DNA from: CAVUMR01 sp963742715
Lineage (GTDB): Bacteria > Actinomycetota > Actinomycetes > Mycobacteriales > Micromonosporaceae
Length of the DNA stretch: 64,000 bases
Assembly (NCBI GenBank): GCA_963742715.1
Contig: CAVUMR010000002.1
Coordinates: forward strand, 2,604,001 to 2,668,000
Direction of reading: 5' to 3'
Below, piece by piece: positions 1 to 50,300 of this stretch. Every line of letters starts with the position of its first letter. Position 1 is the first letter of the stretch. The position numbers were made by a program, and so were the translations under genes. The notes under the pieces were generated by a model. It made no database searches, was not told the origin of the DNA, and saw only the letters and a program-made list of their open reading frames with translations.

Positions 1-16124
<16,124 letters not shown>

Positions 16125-16149
16125 CACAAGCTCCGTACGTGCGACATGG

Positions 16150-39927
<23,778 letters not shown>

Positions 39928-40078
39928 GACCTACCCACTCGGAGCTCGGCACCGAATCTGGACCCGTCACATTCGCTGGAGACGACATCGCCGACACGCC
40001 GGTACGTCGTTGGAGAGGCGGAACATCCACCAGCGAACGAGCTACCTGTCTATGGAATTACCGGCCAATTACCTGCGT

Positions 40079-40103
40079 GAATTCCGCGCCGGGCGCGGGA
40101 TTC
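40079..40103. promoter_or_regulatory. 25-bp near-perfect palindrome upstream of PKS-D
   Basis: Arms GAATTCCGCGCC (40079-40090) and GGCGCGGGATTC (40092-40103) match at 11 of 12 positions around one central base. It lies between the candidate promoter and the PKS-D start, so it could be a repressor operator or a hairpin (10-bp stem, 5-nt loop) in a long leader of the PKS-D mRNA. Confidence 0.5.
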
Positions 40104-40195
40104 ACATCCGCTGCAGCTCAGTACGACAAAACGCCAACCCTCCGGTACGTCACCGTCGTTTCCGCATGCCGGCAGGCACTCGCCACCGCGAGTGG

Positions 40196-40243
40196 ACGCT
40201 ACTGAGCGGCTCGGGGACGGCCCAACCCCTAGCGGACCCCTCA
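40196..40243 (-). promoter_or_regulatory. Putative activator-dependent promoter of PKS-D/PKS-E
   Basis: Minus strand reads TGAGGGGTC (40243-40235), CG, CTAGGGGTT (40232-40224), 22 nt, then TAGCGT (40201-40196) as a candidate -10. The CTAGGGGT motif and the 22-nt spacing to the -10 are the same as upstream of the phosphoesterase. There is no -35 match, as expected where an activator replaces it. The CTAGGG half resembles half-sites of PAS-LuxR activators of polyene clusters; this is a resemblance only. Confidence 0.5.
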
Positions 40244-40276
40244 TATCGGGCCTGTTCGGAGGGGCGTTTCGCAGGG

Positions 40277-40299
40277 CCGGTTCCCGGCTTCCGGGCCGG
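40277..40299 (-). terminator. Possible hairpin terminator after the phosphoesterase
   Basis: CCGG-TT-CCCGG / CTT / CCGGG-CCGG forms a nine-pair stem with a TT bulge and a three-base loop, 48-70 bases past the phosphoesterase TAG. No U-tract follows, so terminator function is only suggested by position. Confidence 0.3.
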
Positions 40300-40346
40300 A
40301 TACGGGGCGTCAGGCGAGGGCCGGTGGACGATCGTCAGGACCCGGC

Positions 40347-41210
40347 CTAACAGCGCTGGCCGGCGAGCGGTTCGGTGACCGGCAGGATGCGGCGGAGCCC
40401 GCCGGGCGGCCGGGTGCGCCGCCGCCACTCGCGCGGATAGCCGACCGAGACCTCCTCGAACCGGACGCCGTCGTACCAGGTGGTCCGCGGGATGTGCAGG
40501 TGCCCGTACACCGCGACCCGCGCCTGGAAGGTGCGGTGCCAGTCGGCCGTCGCCTCGGTTCCGCACCATTGCGCGAATTCCGGCGAGCGGAGGATCCTGG
40601 TCGGCTCCCGTACAAGCGGGAAGTGGTTGACCAGAACGGTGGGCAGGCCGTTGCGTTCGGCGGTCAGCCGGTCGTGGGTCTGGCGTACGCGTATCCGGCA
40701 CCACGCGTCCCGGGTGGGGTACGGGTCGGAATGCAGCAGGAACTCGTCGGTACACACCACCCCGACCTCGTGGGCACGGGCCAGCGCCTGCTCCTTGGTG
40801 TACGTACCGACCGGCCGGAACGTGTAGTCGTACAGCAGAAACAGCGGAGCGACGAGTACCGGATCGCCGTGTGGGTCCCAGATCGGGTACGGGTCCTCCG
40901 GCGTCACCACGCCGAGGCGTCGGCACAGCTCGACCAGGTACTGGTAGCGCACCTCGCCGCGGAACTGGACCGGATCCTCCCGCGGCGTCCACAGCTCGTG
41001 GTTGCCAGGCGCCCAGATCACCTTCGCGAACCGCTGGCTGAGCAGGCCCAGCGCCCACTCGATGTCGGCGGTCAGCTCGCCGACGTCGCCGGCGACGATG
41101 AGCCAGTCACCGTCATGCTCGGGACGCAGACCCTCGACGATGGCCCGGTTCTCGGCATAGATCACATGCAGGTCGCTGATGGCGACCAACTGGGGGCGGG
41201 CTCCCGCCAC
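40347..41210 (-). CDS. Calcineurin-like metallophosphoesterase
   Basis: Predicted cytosolic two-metal phosphoesterase; the substrate is unknown. Metal-ligand motifs appear in family order: SDLH (about residues 12-15), AGDVGE (GDxxE, about 40-45), GNHE (about 69-72), NHFPL, and GHLH near residue 226. There is no signal peptide or membrane segment. The GTG at 41210 is preferred because GGGAGG (41220-41225) lies nine bases upstream and the protein then begins just before the first motif (ARPQLVAISDLH). A longer in-frame form starting at GTG 41282 (311 aa) has no Shine-Dalgarno sequence. It sits between PKS-C and PKS-D on the same strand, with its own promoter-like element sharing motif and spacing with the one upstream of PKS-D, which argues that it belongs to the pathway. 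Possible roles are removing phosphate from an intermediate or a self-protective phosphorylated form, or housekeeping; the sequence does not decide. Stop is TAG at 40347-40349. Confidence 0.88.
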   Translation of the reverse strand: MAGARPQLVAISDLHVIYAENRAIVEGLRPEHDGDWLIVAGDVGELTADIEWALGLLSQRFAKVIWAPGNHELWTPREDPVQFRGEVRYQYLVELCRRLGVVTPEDPYPIWDPHGDPVLVAPLFLLYDYTFRPVGTYTKEQALARAHEVGVVCTDEFLLHSDPYPTRDAWCRIRVRQTHDRLTAERNGLPTVLVNHFPLVREPTRILRSPEFAQWCGTEATADWHRTFQARVAVYGHLHIPRTTWYDGVRFEEVSVGYPREWRRRTRPPGGLRRILPVTEPLAGQRC

Positions 41211-41219
41211 GCGTACGTA

Positions 41220-41225
41220 CCTCCC
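41220..41225 (-). promoter_or_regulatory. Ribosome binding site deciding the phosphoesterase start
   Basis: GGGAGG on the minus strand lies nine bases upstream of GTG 41210. The upstream in-frame GTG at 41282 has nothing comparable, so this site favours the shorter protein. Confidence 0.65.
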
Positions 41226-41303
41226 GTCGATCCGGCACCGCGTGCCGCCGACGAGCTCCCGCCCACCGGGTCGAGGCGCCACCGGCTACGGGGCCGAGAT
41301 CCG

Positions 41304-41361
41304 ACAATAGGGACGGTGTACGCGCGGGAGCGACCCCTAGTCGACCGACCGGGACCCCTAG
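41304..41361 (-). promoter_or_regulatory. Putative activator-dependent promoter of the phosphoesterase gene
   Basis: Minus strand carries CTAGGGGTC twice (41361-41353 and 41340-41332, start-to-start 21 bp, about two helical turns), then 22 nt, then TATTGT (41309-41304) as a -10. Transcription would start near 41297, about 85 bp before the preferred start codon. The element sits between the PKS-C stop and the phosphoesterase. Confidence 0.5.
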
Positions 41362-41377
41362 GCCGCTACCTGCGGCG

Positions 41378-44300
41378 TTACTTCTTGCCGAACTCCCGCT
41401 GGATGATTTCGAAGATCTCGTCCTGGGTCGCGTCCGCCAACTCCCCGTCGAGTACCGGCGCCGGAGCGGGCACCTCGGGTGCGTGGGCCGCCCGCCAGCG
41501 CAGTACGAGGTCCTCGAGCCGCTTGGTGACCTCGGCGGCGTCGGCGTGGTCGGCCGGCAGCGAGGTGAGCAGCCGATCGAGCTTGTCGACCTCCGACACC
41601 ACGGGCACTACCGGCTCGTCGGGGACCAGCCCCGCCGCGAGGTAGCTGGCGAGGTCGGCGGGGGTGGGGTAGTCGAAGACCAGCGTGGTGGGTAGCTTCA
41701 GGCCGGTTTCGGTGGTGAGCCGGTTGCGCAGCTCCACCGCGGTCAACGAGTCGAAGCCCAGCTCGAGGAAGCCGCGCGCGGGCTTGATGCCGCTGGTGGT
41801 GCGGTGGCCCAACACGGCCGCCGCCGCCTCGCGGACCAGGTCGAGCAGGATCCGGTTGCGGTCGGCCGCACCCGCCTCCGCCAACCGCCCGCGCAACCCG
41901 GCCGACTCGTCCGGGGCGGTCGCGGCAGCGGTGTCCTGCGCGGTGAGGGCGGACTGTGCCTCCGGCAACTCGGCGAACAACACGCTCGACCGCAACGCGG
42001 TGAACGACCCGACGAACCGGGCCCAGTCCACATCCGCCACCACCACCGACACGTCCCCGCCCACCACCGCCCGCTCCAGCCCCGCCACCGCCAAGCCCGG
42101 ATCCATCCCCACCAGCCCACGCCGCGCAAGACCCTCCGACACCGCCCCGACAGCCATCCCCACCTCGCCCCATGGACCCCACGCCACACTTGTCGCCGCC
42201 AACCCCCGCTGCCGCCGCCACACCGCCAACGCGTCCAGGAACGCATTTCCCGCCGCGTACACCGCCTGCCCCGCCGAGCCCCACACCCCCGCGATCGACG
42301 AGAACAACACGAACGCGTCCAACTCCCGATCCCCGAACACCTCCGCCAACACCACCGCGCCGCCGACCTTGGCGCGCTGGACCTCGGCCACCTCTGCCGG
42401 ATCCACCTCCAGCAACGGCGTCGACTCCGGGATCCCGGCCGCGTGCACCACTCCCCGTACCACCTCACCGGCCGCAACGAGCTCCGCCGCCAGCGCCTCC
42501 ACCGCGCCACGGTCCGCGACGTCGCACGCCACCACCGACGCCCGGGCGCCGGACGCGGTCAGCTCCGCTACCAGCTCCGAGGCACCAGGCGCGTCCGCAC
42601 CCCGCCGCGACATCAGCACCACGTGGTCCGCGCCCCGCTGCACCGCCCACCGCGCCACCCGACCGCCCAACCCGCCCGTACCACCGGTCACCACCACGGT
42701 GCCCGACAACGCCACCGGACCCACCGGGCCCGCCGGACCCGCGACCGCCCGCACCAACCGCCGGCCGAACAGCCCCGAGGACCGCACCGCCACCTGATCC
42801 TCACCACACCCGGACAACACCCCGGCCACCGCAGCACCGGCCACGCCGTCCGCCGGCACGTCGACCAGGCCACCCCACAGCCCCGGCAGCTCCAGAGCCA
42901 CCACCCGACCAAGCCCCCACACCAGACCCGCGGCAGGGTCCACGAGCCGGTCCGAGCCGCCCACCGACACCCCACCCCGCGTCACCCACCACAACCGCCC
43001 ACCGAACCCGGCCGCCGCCAGCCCCTGCACCAGACCCATCAGACCGCTGACCAGCCCGACACCGGCCGGGTCGTCCACCGGTACACCGGCCGGCGCCAGA
43101 CACACCACTCCCGTCAACCCGTCGATGCCGGACAACAGCGCTGTCGCGGCCGCGCGATCCAGCCCCGCGAGCTCGACCTCCATCGTGCGGATCCGGGCAC
43201 CGGCGCGCTCCATCCCGCCGGCCAGCTCAGCGACCGACGCATCACCGGCATCGCCCTGCGGTACGAGCACGAGCCAGTCACCGGACAATGCCGGGGCGGG
43301 CACGTCGTCCAGCCGTACCCAGCTCTCCCGGTACCGCCAGGAGTCGACTGTCGCCTCCCGCTCCGCCCGCCGCCGCCACTCCGCCAGCCGCGGCAACACC
43401 ACTCCCACCGGCTCGTCGGCGTCTACCGCGCAGTCCGCGCCCAACACCGACAGATCCGCACCCGCTACCGCCGCCCAGAACCTTTCGTCCGCTGCCGCGG
43501 AGGTCCCGCCGGCCGGGGCCGGCTCGGGGTCCTCCAGCCAGTACCGCTGGTGGTCGAACGCGTAGGTGGGCAGGTCGACGGTCCGGTGGCCGTCGCCGAG
43601 ATAGGCGCGCCAGTCCACCTCGGTACCGGTCGCGTGCAGCAGCCCCAACGCCGACACCAGAACCTGCGCCTCGTCCCGGTCCCGCCGTTGAGTGGCCGCG
43701 AACACCGCCTCAGGAGCGATGTCCTGCGCCAGCGCGGTCAACGTCGCGTCCGGCCCCACCTCGACGAACGTGCCGACGCCCTGCTCGCACAGGTACGCCA
43801 CCCCGTCGCCGAACCGCACCGCCTCCCGGACATGCCGCACCCAGTAGCCCGGTCGCGCCACCTCGTCGGAGACCAAGCCGCCGGTCAGGTTCGACACCAG
43901 CGGAATGCTCGGAGGCTGGAACTCGATCCCGTCCAGCGCCGCCGCGAAGTCGGCGAGCATCGGCTCCATCAGCGCCGAGTGGAACGCGTGGCTGACCGTC
44001 AACCGCTTGGTCCGCACACCTTTTCCGGTCCACACCGCCTCGACGTTTGCTACGGCATCCGCCGATCCGGATACCACGCACGCCGACGGTCCGTTGACCG
44101 CGGCGATGTCGACCCCGTCGACCAGTGACTCGCGTACCGCCGCCTCGTCAGCGGCCACCGCGAGCATCGCCCCGCCGGCCGGCAGCGCCTGCATCAACCG
44201 GCCCCGCGCCGCCACCAACGTGCACGCATCACGCAGCGACAACACCCCGGCCACATGCGCCGCCGCGATCTCACCAATGGAGTGCCCGGCCACGAAATCC

Positions 44301-47300
44301 GGCCGCACTCCCAGCGAGGACAGCAGCCGGAACAGCGCCACCTCCACCGCGAACAACCCCGGCTGCGTGTACCGCGTCTGGTCGATCAGCTCCGAATCGA
44401 GCGCGTCGGACAGCCCGTCAAACTCCGCACACACCTCATCGAACGCCGCCGCGAACACCGGAAACGCCTCGTACAACCCGAGGCCCATCCCGGCGCGCTG
44501 CGACCCCTGCCCGGAGAACAGGAACGCCACCGGACCACGCTTCTCCGCGACGCCGGACACCACCCCCGGAGCCGCCTCGCCGCTGGCCAGCGCCTGTACG
44601 CCGGCCAGCAGTTCCTCCCGGTCGACGGCCGTGATGACCGCGCGGTGCTCCAGCACGGCGCGGGCGGTCGCAGCCGAGAACGCCACATCGGCGAGTCGGA
44701 GCGGTGCGCCCGCGGACAACCACTCCGCCCACCGGGTGGCCTGGGCGGCCAGGGCTGGCGCGGTGTGCGCGGAGAGCACAACCGGAACGATCGCGGGCGT
44801 AGCCGCGGGCGTCTCGTCGCTGCCCGGCGGAGAAGCCTCCTCGGTGCCGTGCGGGACGCCCGGTCGCCCTTGGCGTGGGCCAGGAGCCTCCCACTGATCG
44901 CGGTCGGATCGGGCTGCTGGGACAGCGGCAGGGTCCGACAAGCCGCGCGGATCGACGGGTTTGAGCGCCTCCTCGAGAATCACGTGCGCGTTGGTACCGC
45001 TGATCCCGAACGAGGACACCGCGGCCCGCCGTGGGCGGCCGGTCTCCGGCCACGCTGCCGCCTCGGTCACCAGCGACACCGCACCGGTCGACCAGTCCAC
45101 CTGCGACGACGGCTCGGCCACGTGCAACGACGCCGGCACCACCCCGTGCCGCATCGCCAGCACCAGCTTGATCACACCGGCCACGCCGGCCGCCGCCTGC
45201 GTGTGCCCGAGGTTCGACTTGACCGAACCCAGCAGCAGTGGCCGATCCGCCGGCCGATCCTGCCCGTACGTGGCGAGCAGCGCCTGCGCCTCGATCGGAT
45301 CACCCAGCGCGGTCCCGGTCCCGTGCGCCTCGACCACATCCACCTCCGCGGTGGACAGGTCAGCCGAGGCCAGGGCCTCCCGGATCACCCGCTGCTGCGC
45401 AGGGCCGTTCGGCGCGGTCAGACCGTTGCTCGCCCCGTCCTGGTTCACCGCGCTGCCCCGTACCACGGCGAGGACGCGCCGGCCGGCCGCGACAGCGTCG
45501 GAGAGCCGCTGCACCAGCACCATGCCGACCCCCTCGGACCAGCCGGTACCGTCCGCCGCGTCCGAGAACGACTTGCACCGGCCGTCCGCGGCCAAGCCAC
45601 CCTGCCGGGCGAACTCGGCGAATGTGCCCGGGGTGGCCATCACGGTGACTCCACCGGCCAGCGCCAGGTCGCATTCGCCGGACCGCAACGACCGCGCCGC
45701 GAGGTGCAGCGCCACCAGCGACGACGAACACGCCGTGTCGACCGTGAGCGCCGGGCCCTCGAAGCCGAACGAGTACGCCACCCGGCCGGACAGCACGCTG
45801 GTGGCGTTGCCGGTGAGCAGATGGCCGCCGACCTCCTCCACCCGACCGATCGAGCCGGCGGCGTATCCCTGGTACCCCGCGCCGGCGAACACTCCGACCC
45901 GGCTGCCCTTCAGGCTGGTCGGGTCCATCCCGGCGGTCTCGATCGCCTCCCACGACACTTCCAGCAGCAGCCGCTGCTGCGGATCCATCGCCAACGCCTC
46001 ACGCGGCGAGATCCCGAAGAACTCCGCGTCGAAGCCACCCGCGTCGTACAGGAAACCGCCCAACCGGACGAACTGAGCGCTCGACGCCACGCCGTCGGGG
46101 TGCCGGTCCCAGCCGCGGTCCAGCGGGAAGTCGGAGATGCCGTCCCGGCCCTCGACGAGCAGCTGCCACAGGTCCTCGGCGGTACGCACGTTCCCCGGCA
46201 GCCGGCAGGCCATCCCGACGATCGCGATCGGGTCGTCGTCGCGCACGGCGACCCGCGTCACGACCGGTACCGGTCGGCTCCGGCCGAGCAGTTCACCGGA
46301 GAGGTACCGGCCCAGATCGGCCGGGGTCGGGTAGTCGAAGACCAGCGTGGCGGGCAGCTTCAGGCCGGTTTCGGTGGTGAGCCGGTTGCGCAGCTCCACC
46401 GCGGTCAACGAGTCGAAGCCCAACCGCTGGAACGCGCGGTCGGCCGGAACCGGGTCGGCCGAGCCGTGCCCGAGAACCGTGGCGGCCTGGGAGCGGACGA
46501 GGTCGACGAGCGCAACTTCGTGTTCGGCCGGGGACAGTCCGGCGAGGGCTCCCGCCAGCGCCGACTCGTGGCCGTTGGGCGCCCTGTCCGGACCGGGCTC
46601 GGCGAGCGCGGCCCGCGCCTCCGGCAGGTCGCCGAACAACGCGCTGGGCCGCAACGCCGTGAACGACCCGACGAACCGGGCCCAGTCCACGTCCGCCACC
46701 ACCACTGCGCCGTCCCCACCTGCCACCGCCCGCTCCAACGCGAGCACCGCCATGCCCGGCTCCATCCCGACCAGGCCGCGCCGCGCCAGACCCTCCGACA
46801 CCGCCCCCGCCGCCATTCCCACCTCGCCCCACGGACCCCACGCGGCGCTCGTCGCCACCAATCCCCGCTGCCGCCGCCACGCCGCCAGCCCGTCCAGGAA
46901 CCCACTCGCCGCCGCGTACACCGCCTGCCCGGCCGAGCCCCACACTCCCGCGATGGACGAGAACAACACGAACGCGTCCAACTCCCGATCCCCGAACACC
47001 TCCGCCAACACCACCGCGCCGCCGACCTTGGCGCGCTGGACCTCGGCCACCTCGGCCGGATCCACCTCCAACAACGGCGTCGACTCCGCCACCCCGGCCG
47101 CGTGTACCACCGCCCGGACCACGTCCCCGGCAGCCGCCAACTCGTCGGCGAGACCCGCCACCGCGACCCGATCCGCCACGTCGCACGCCACCACCGACGC
47201 CCGGGCCCCGGACGCGGTCAGCTCCGCTACCAGCTCCGCGGCGCCCGGCGCATCCGCACCCCGCCGCGACATCAGCACCACGTGCTCCGCACCCCGCTGC

Positions 47301-50300
47301 ACCGCCCACCGAGCCACCCGGCCACCCAACGCACCGGTGCCGCCCGTCACCACCACGGTTCCCGACAACGCCACCGGACCCGCCGGTACCGCGGCCGCCC
47401 GCACCAACCGCCGGCCGAACACCCCCGACGCCCGCACCGCTACCTGGTCCTCGTCACCGCCGGACAACACCCCGGCCACCGCGGCGCCGACCACGCCGTC
47501 CGTCGGCACGTCGACCAGACCACCCCACAATCGGGGCAACTCCAGGCCCACGGTCCGACCGAACCCCCACACCAGGCCCGCACCGACGTCCGCGATCCGG
47601 TCCGAGCCGCCCACCGAAACCCCACCCCGCGTCACACACCACAACCGCCCACCGAACCCCGCCGCGACCAGCCCCTGCACCAGACCCGTCAGACCGCTGA
47701 CCAGCCCGATACCGGCCGGGTCGTCCACCGGTACACCGGCCGGCGCCAGACACACCACCCCTGCCGACCCGTCGATGCCGGACAACAGCGCGGCCGCGGC
47801 CTCGCAGTCCAGTCCCGCGAGGTCCAGCTCCACCACGCGGACCCGGGCACCGGCGCGCTCCATCCCGCCGGTCACCTCAGCGACCAGACCACCATCGGCG
47901 TCGGCAGGCGGTACCACCACCAGCCAGTCGCCGGACAACACCGGACGCGGGACCTCGTCCAGCCGTACCCAGCGCTCCCGGTACCGCCAGGAGTCGACGG
48001 TCTGCTCCCGCTCCGCCCGCCGGCGCCACTCCACCAAACGCGGCAGCACCGCCCCGACCGGCTCGTCGACGTCCGCCGCGCCCAACTCCGACAGGTCCGC
48101 ACGCTCCACGGCGTCCCAGAACCGCTGGTCCACCGCGTGCTGCTCCAGACCGGTCCTGGCCGTCGACGTGCTCGGCACCGGCCAGAACCAGTCGTGCTGG
48201 AAGGCGTACGTGGGCAGGTCCACCAACCGACCCGCCGCCCCGGCCTGCCGGAGGTACGCGACCCAGTCCACCGCTACCCCGGACACGTACAGCCGAGCCA
48301 GCGCGGACACCGCCGACCGCACGTCCTCCCGCCCGCGCCGCAGCGTCGCCACGCACAGCGCCCCCGCCGCGGACTCCCCCATCATCGGGGTCAACACCGC
48401 GTCCGGGCCGACCTCGACGAACGTGTCCACGCCGGCGTCCCGAAGCGCGCCGACCCCGTCGGCGAACCGGACCGTCTCCCGTACGTGCCGCACCCAGTAG
48501 TCCGGAGTGCACACGTCGTCGCCGGCAAGCGCCCCGGTCAGGTTCGACACCAGCGGGATCGACGGCGGGTGGAACTCGATCCCGGCCAGCTCCGCCTCGA
48601 AGGAAGCGAGCATCGGCTCCATCAACGCGGAGTGGAACGCGTGGCTGACCGTCAACCGCTTGGTCCGCACACCTTTTGCGGTCCACACCGATTCCACTGC
48701 CGCGACGGCATCCGCCGATCCGGATACCACGCACGCCGACGGACCGTTCACCGCGGCCAGATCCGCGCCGTCGACCAGGCTGTCCCGTACCGCAGTCTCG
48801 TCGGCCGCGACCGCGAGCATGGCCCCGCCGGCGGGCAGCGCCTGCATCAGGCGGCCCCGCGCCGCGACCAACGTGCACGCGTCGTCCAACGAGAACACCC
48901 CGGCCACATGGGCAGCGGTGATCTCACCGATCGAATGCCCCGCCACGAAATCCGGTGCCACGCCGAAGGACGAGAGGAGGCGGCACAGCGCGACCTCGAC
49001 CGCGAACAACCCCGGCTGGGTGTACTGGGTCTGGTCGATCAGGTCCGAGTCGAGCGCCTCGGACAGCCCGTCGAACCGGTCACACACCTCATCGAACGCC
49101 GCCGCGAACACCGGGAACGCCTCGTACAGCTCACGGCCCATCCCGACCCGCTGCGCACCCTGACCGGAGAACAGGAACGCCATCGGACCACGCTCGGCCG
49201 CGACGTCCGAGATCACCTCGGGTACGTCCTGCCCGGCCGATACCGCGTCCAGGCCGGTGACGAGCTCGTTCAGACCGGTACCGAGCACGACCGCCCGGTG
49301 CTCCAGCGCGGCCCGCGCCGTCGCGAGCGACCACGCCACGTCCACGGGGGGCAGCGCCGGCACCGCGTCGGCCAGCCGCGCCGCCTGGCCGGCCAACCCA
49401 CGGGCCGACCGGCCGGACACCGGCCAGGGCAGCAGCACCTGGCACGACTCGTCGAGGACCGGCTCGTCGAGGACTGGCTGGTCGAGGACCGGCTCGGCTG
49501 ACTCCGGCGCACCCTCGAGAACGACGTGCGCGTTCGTACCGCTGATCCCGAACGACGACACCGCCGCCCGCCGCGGCCTGTCCAGCACCGGCCACGGCGT
49601 CGCCTCCGTCACCACCGACACCGCACCCGACGACCAGTCCACGTGCGACGACGGCTCGCCCACATGCAATGACGGCGGCACCACCCCGTACCGCATCGCC
49701 ATGATCATTTTCATCACGCCCGCTACCCCGGCGGCGGCCTGCGTGTGACCGAGGTTCGACTTGACCGACCCGACCAGCGCCGGCCGGTCCGCCGGCCGGT
49801 CCTGCCCGTACGTGGCGAGCAGCGCCTGCGCTTCGATCGGATCGCCCAGCGCGGTACCGGTGCCGTGCGCCTCGACCGCGTCGACGTCCACAGTGGACAA
49901 CCCAGCGTTCGCCAGCGCCTGCCGGATCACCCGCTGCTGGCTCGGACCGTTCGGCGCGGTCAACCCGTTCGACGCACCGTCCTGGTTCACCGCGCTGCCA
50001 CGCACCACCGCGAGTACGCGACGGCCGGCCGCGACAGCGTCGGAGAGCCGCTGCACCAACAGCACGCCGACACCCTCGCCCCACCCGGTGCCGTCCGCGC
50101 CGTCCGCGAAGGCCTTGCACCGGCCGTCCGCGGCCAGCCCGCGCTGCCGGCTGAACTCGACGAACGCCCCGGGGGTCGTCATCACGGTGACCCCACCGGC
50201 CAGGGCGAGGTCACACTCGCCGGACTGCAACGACCGCGCCGCGAGGTGCAGCGCCACCAGCGACGACGAACACGCCGTATCCACGGTGACCGCTGGGCCT

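Larger units (their letters stand above)
39928..40346. other. Intergenic region between the phosphoesterase and PKS-D (419 bp)
   Basis: Apart from the phosphoesterase, this is the only stretch over 300 bp without PKS coding sequence. It holds, in minus-strand order, a hairpin just past the phosphoesterase stop, a repeat-plus--10 promoter-like element, a 25-bp palindrome, and two direct copies of AATTACC (40056-40062 and 40067-40073, 11 bp apart) in a locally AT-richer patch. No credible ORF starts here; the apparent ORFs are extensions of shadow frames. Confidence 0.8.

Noticed and set aside
40027..40080. A second, closer sigma70-type promoter for PKS-D in the AT-richer patch
   Set aside because: Hexamers near TTGGCC and TAGCTC are poor matches and no shared pattern supports them; the upstream element with conserved spacing is better.
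39928..40346. Small genes, tRNA or other RNA genes in the intergenic region
   Set aside because: No ORF with a ribosome binding site and no cloverleaf or other structured RNA could be recognised.
40150..41058. 302-codon minus-strand frame overlapping the phosphoesterase
   Set aside because: It is a different frame of the same DNA; the frame with DLH, GDxxE, GNHE and GHLH motifs is clearly the coding one.
41211..41282. Upstream GTG (41282) as the phosphoesterase start, giving 311 aa
   Set aside because: No Shine-Dalgarno sequence, start very close to the predicted transcription start, and no conserved motif in the extra 24 residues. It remains possible.
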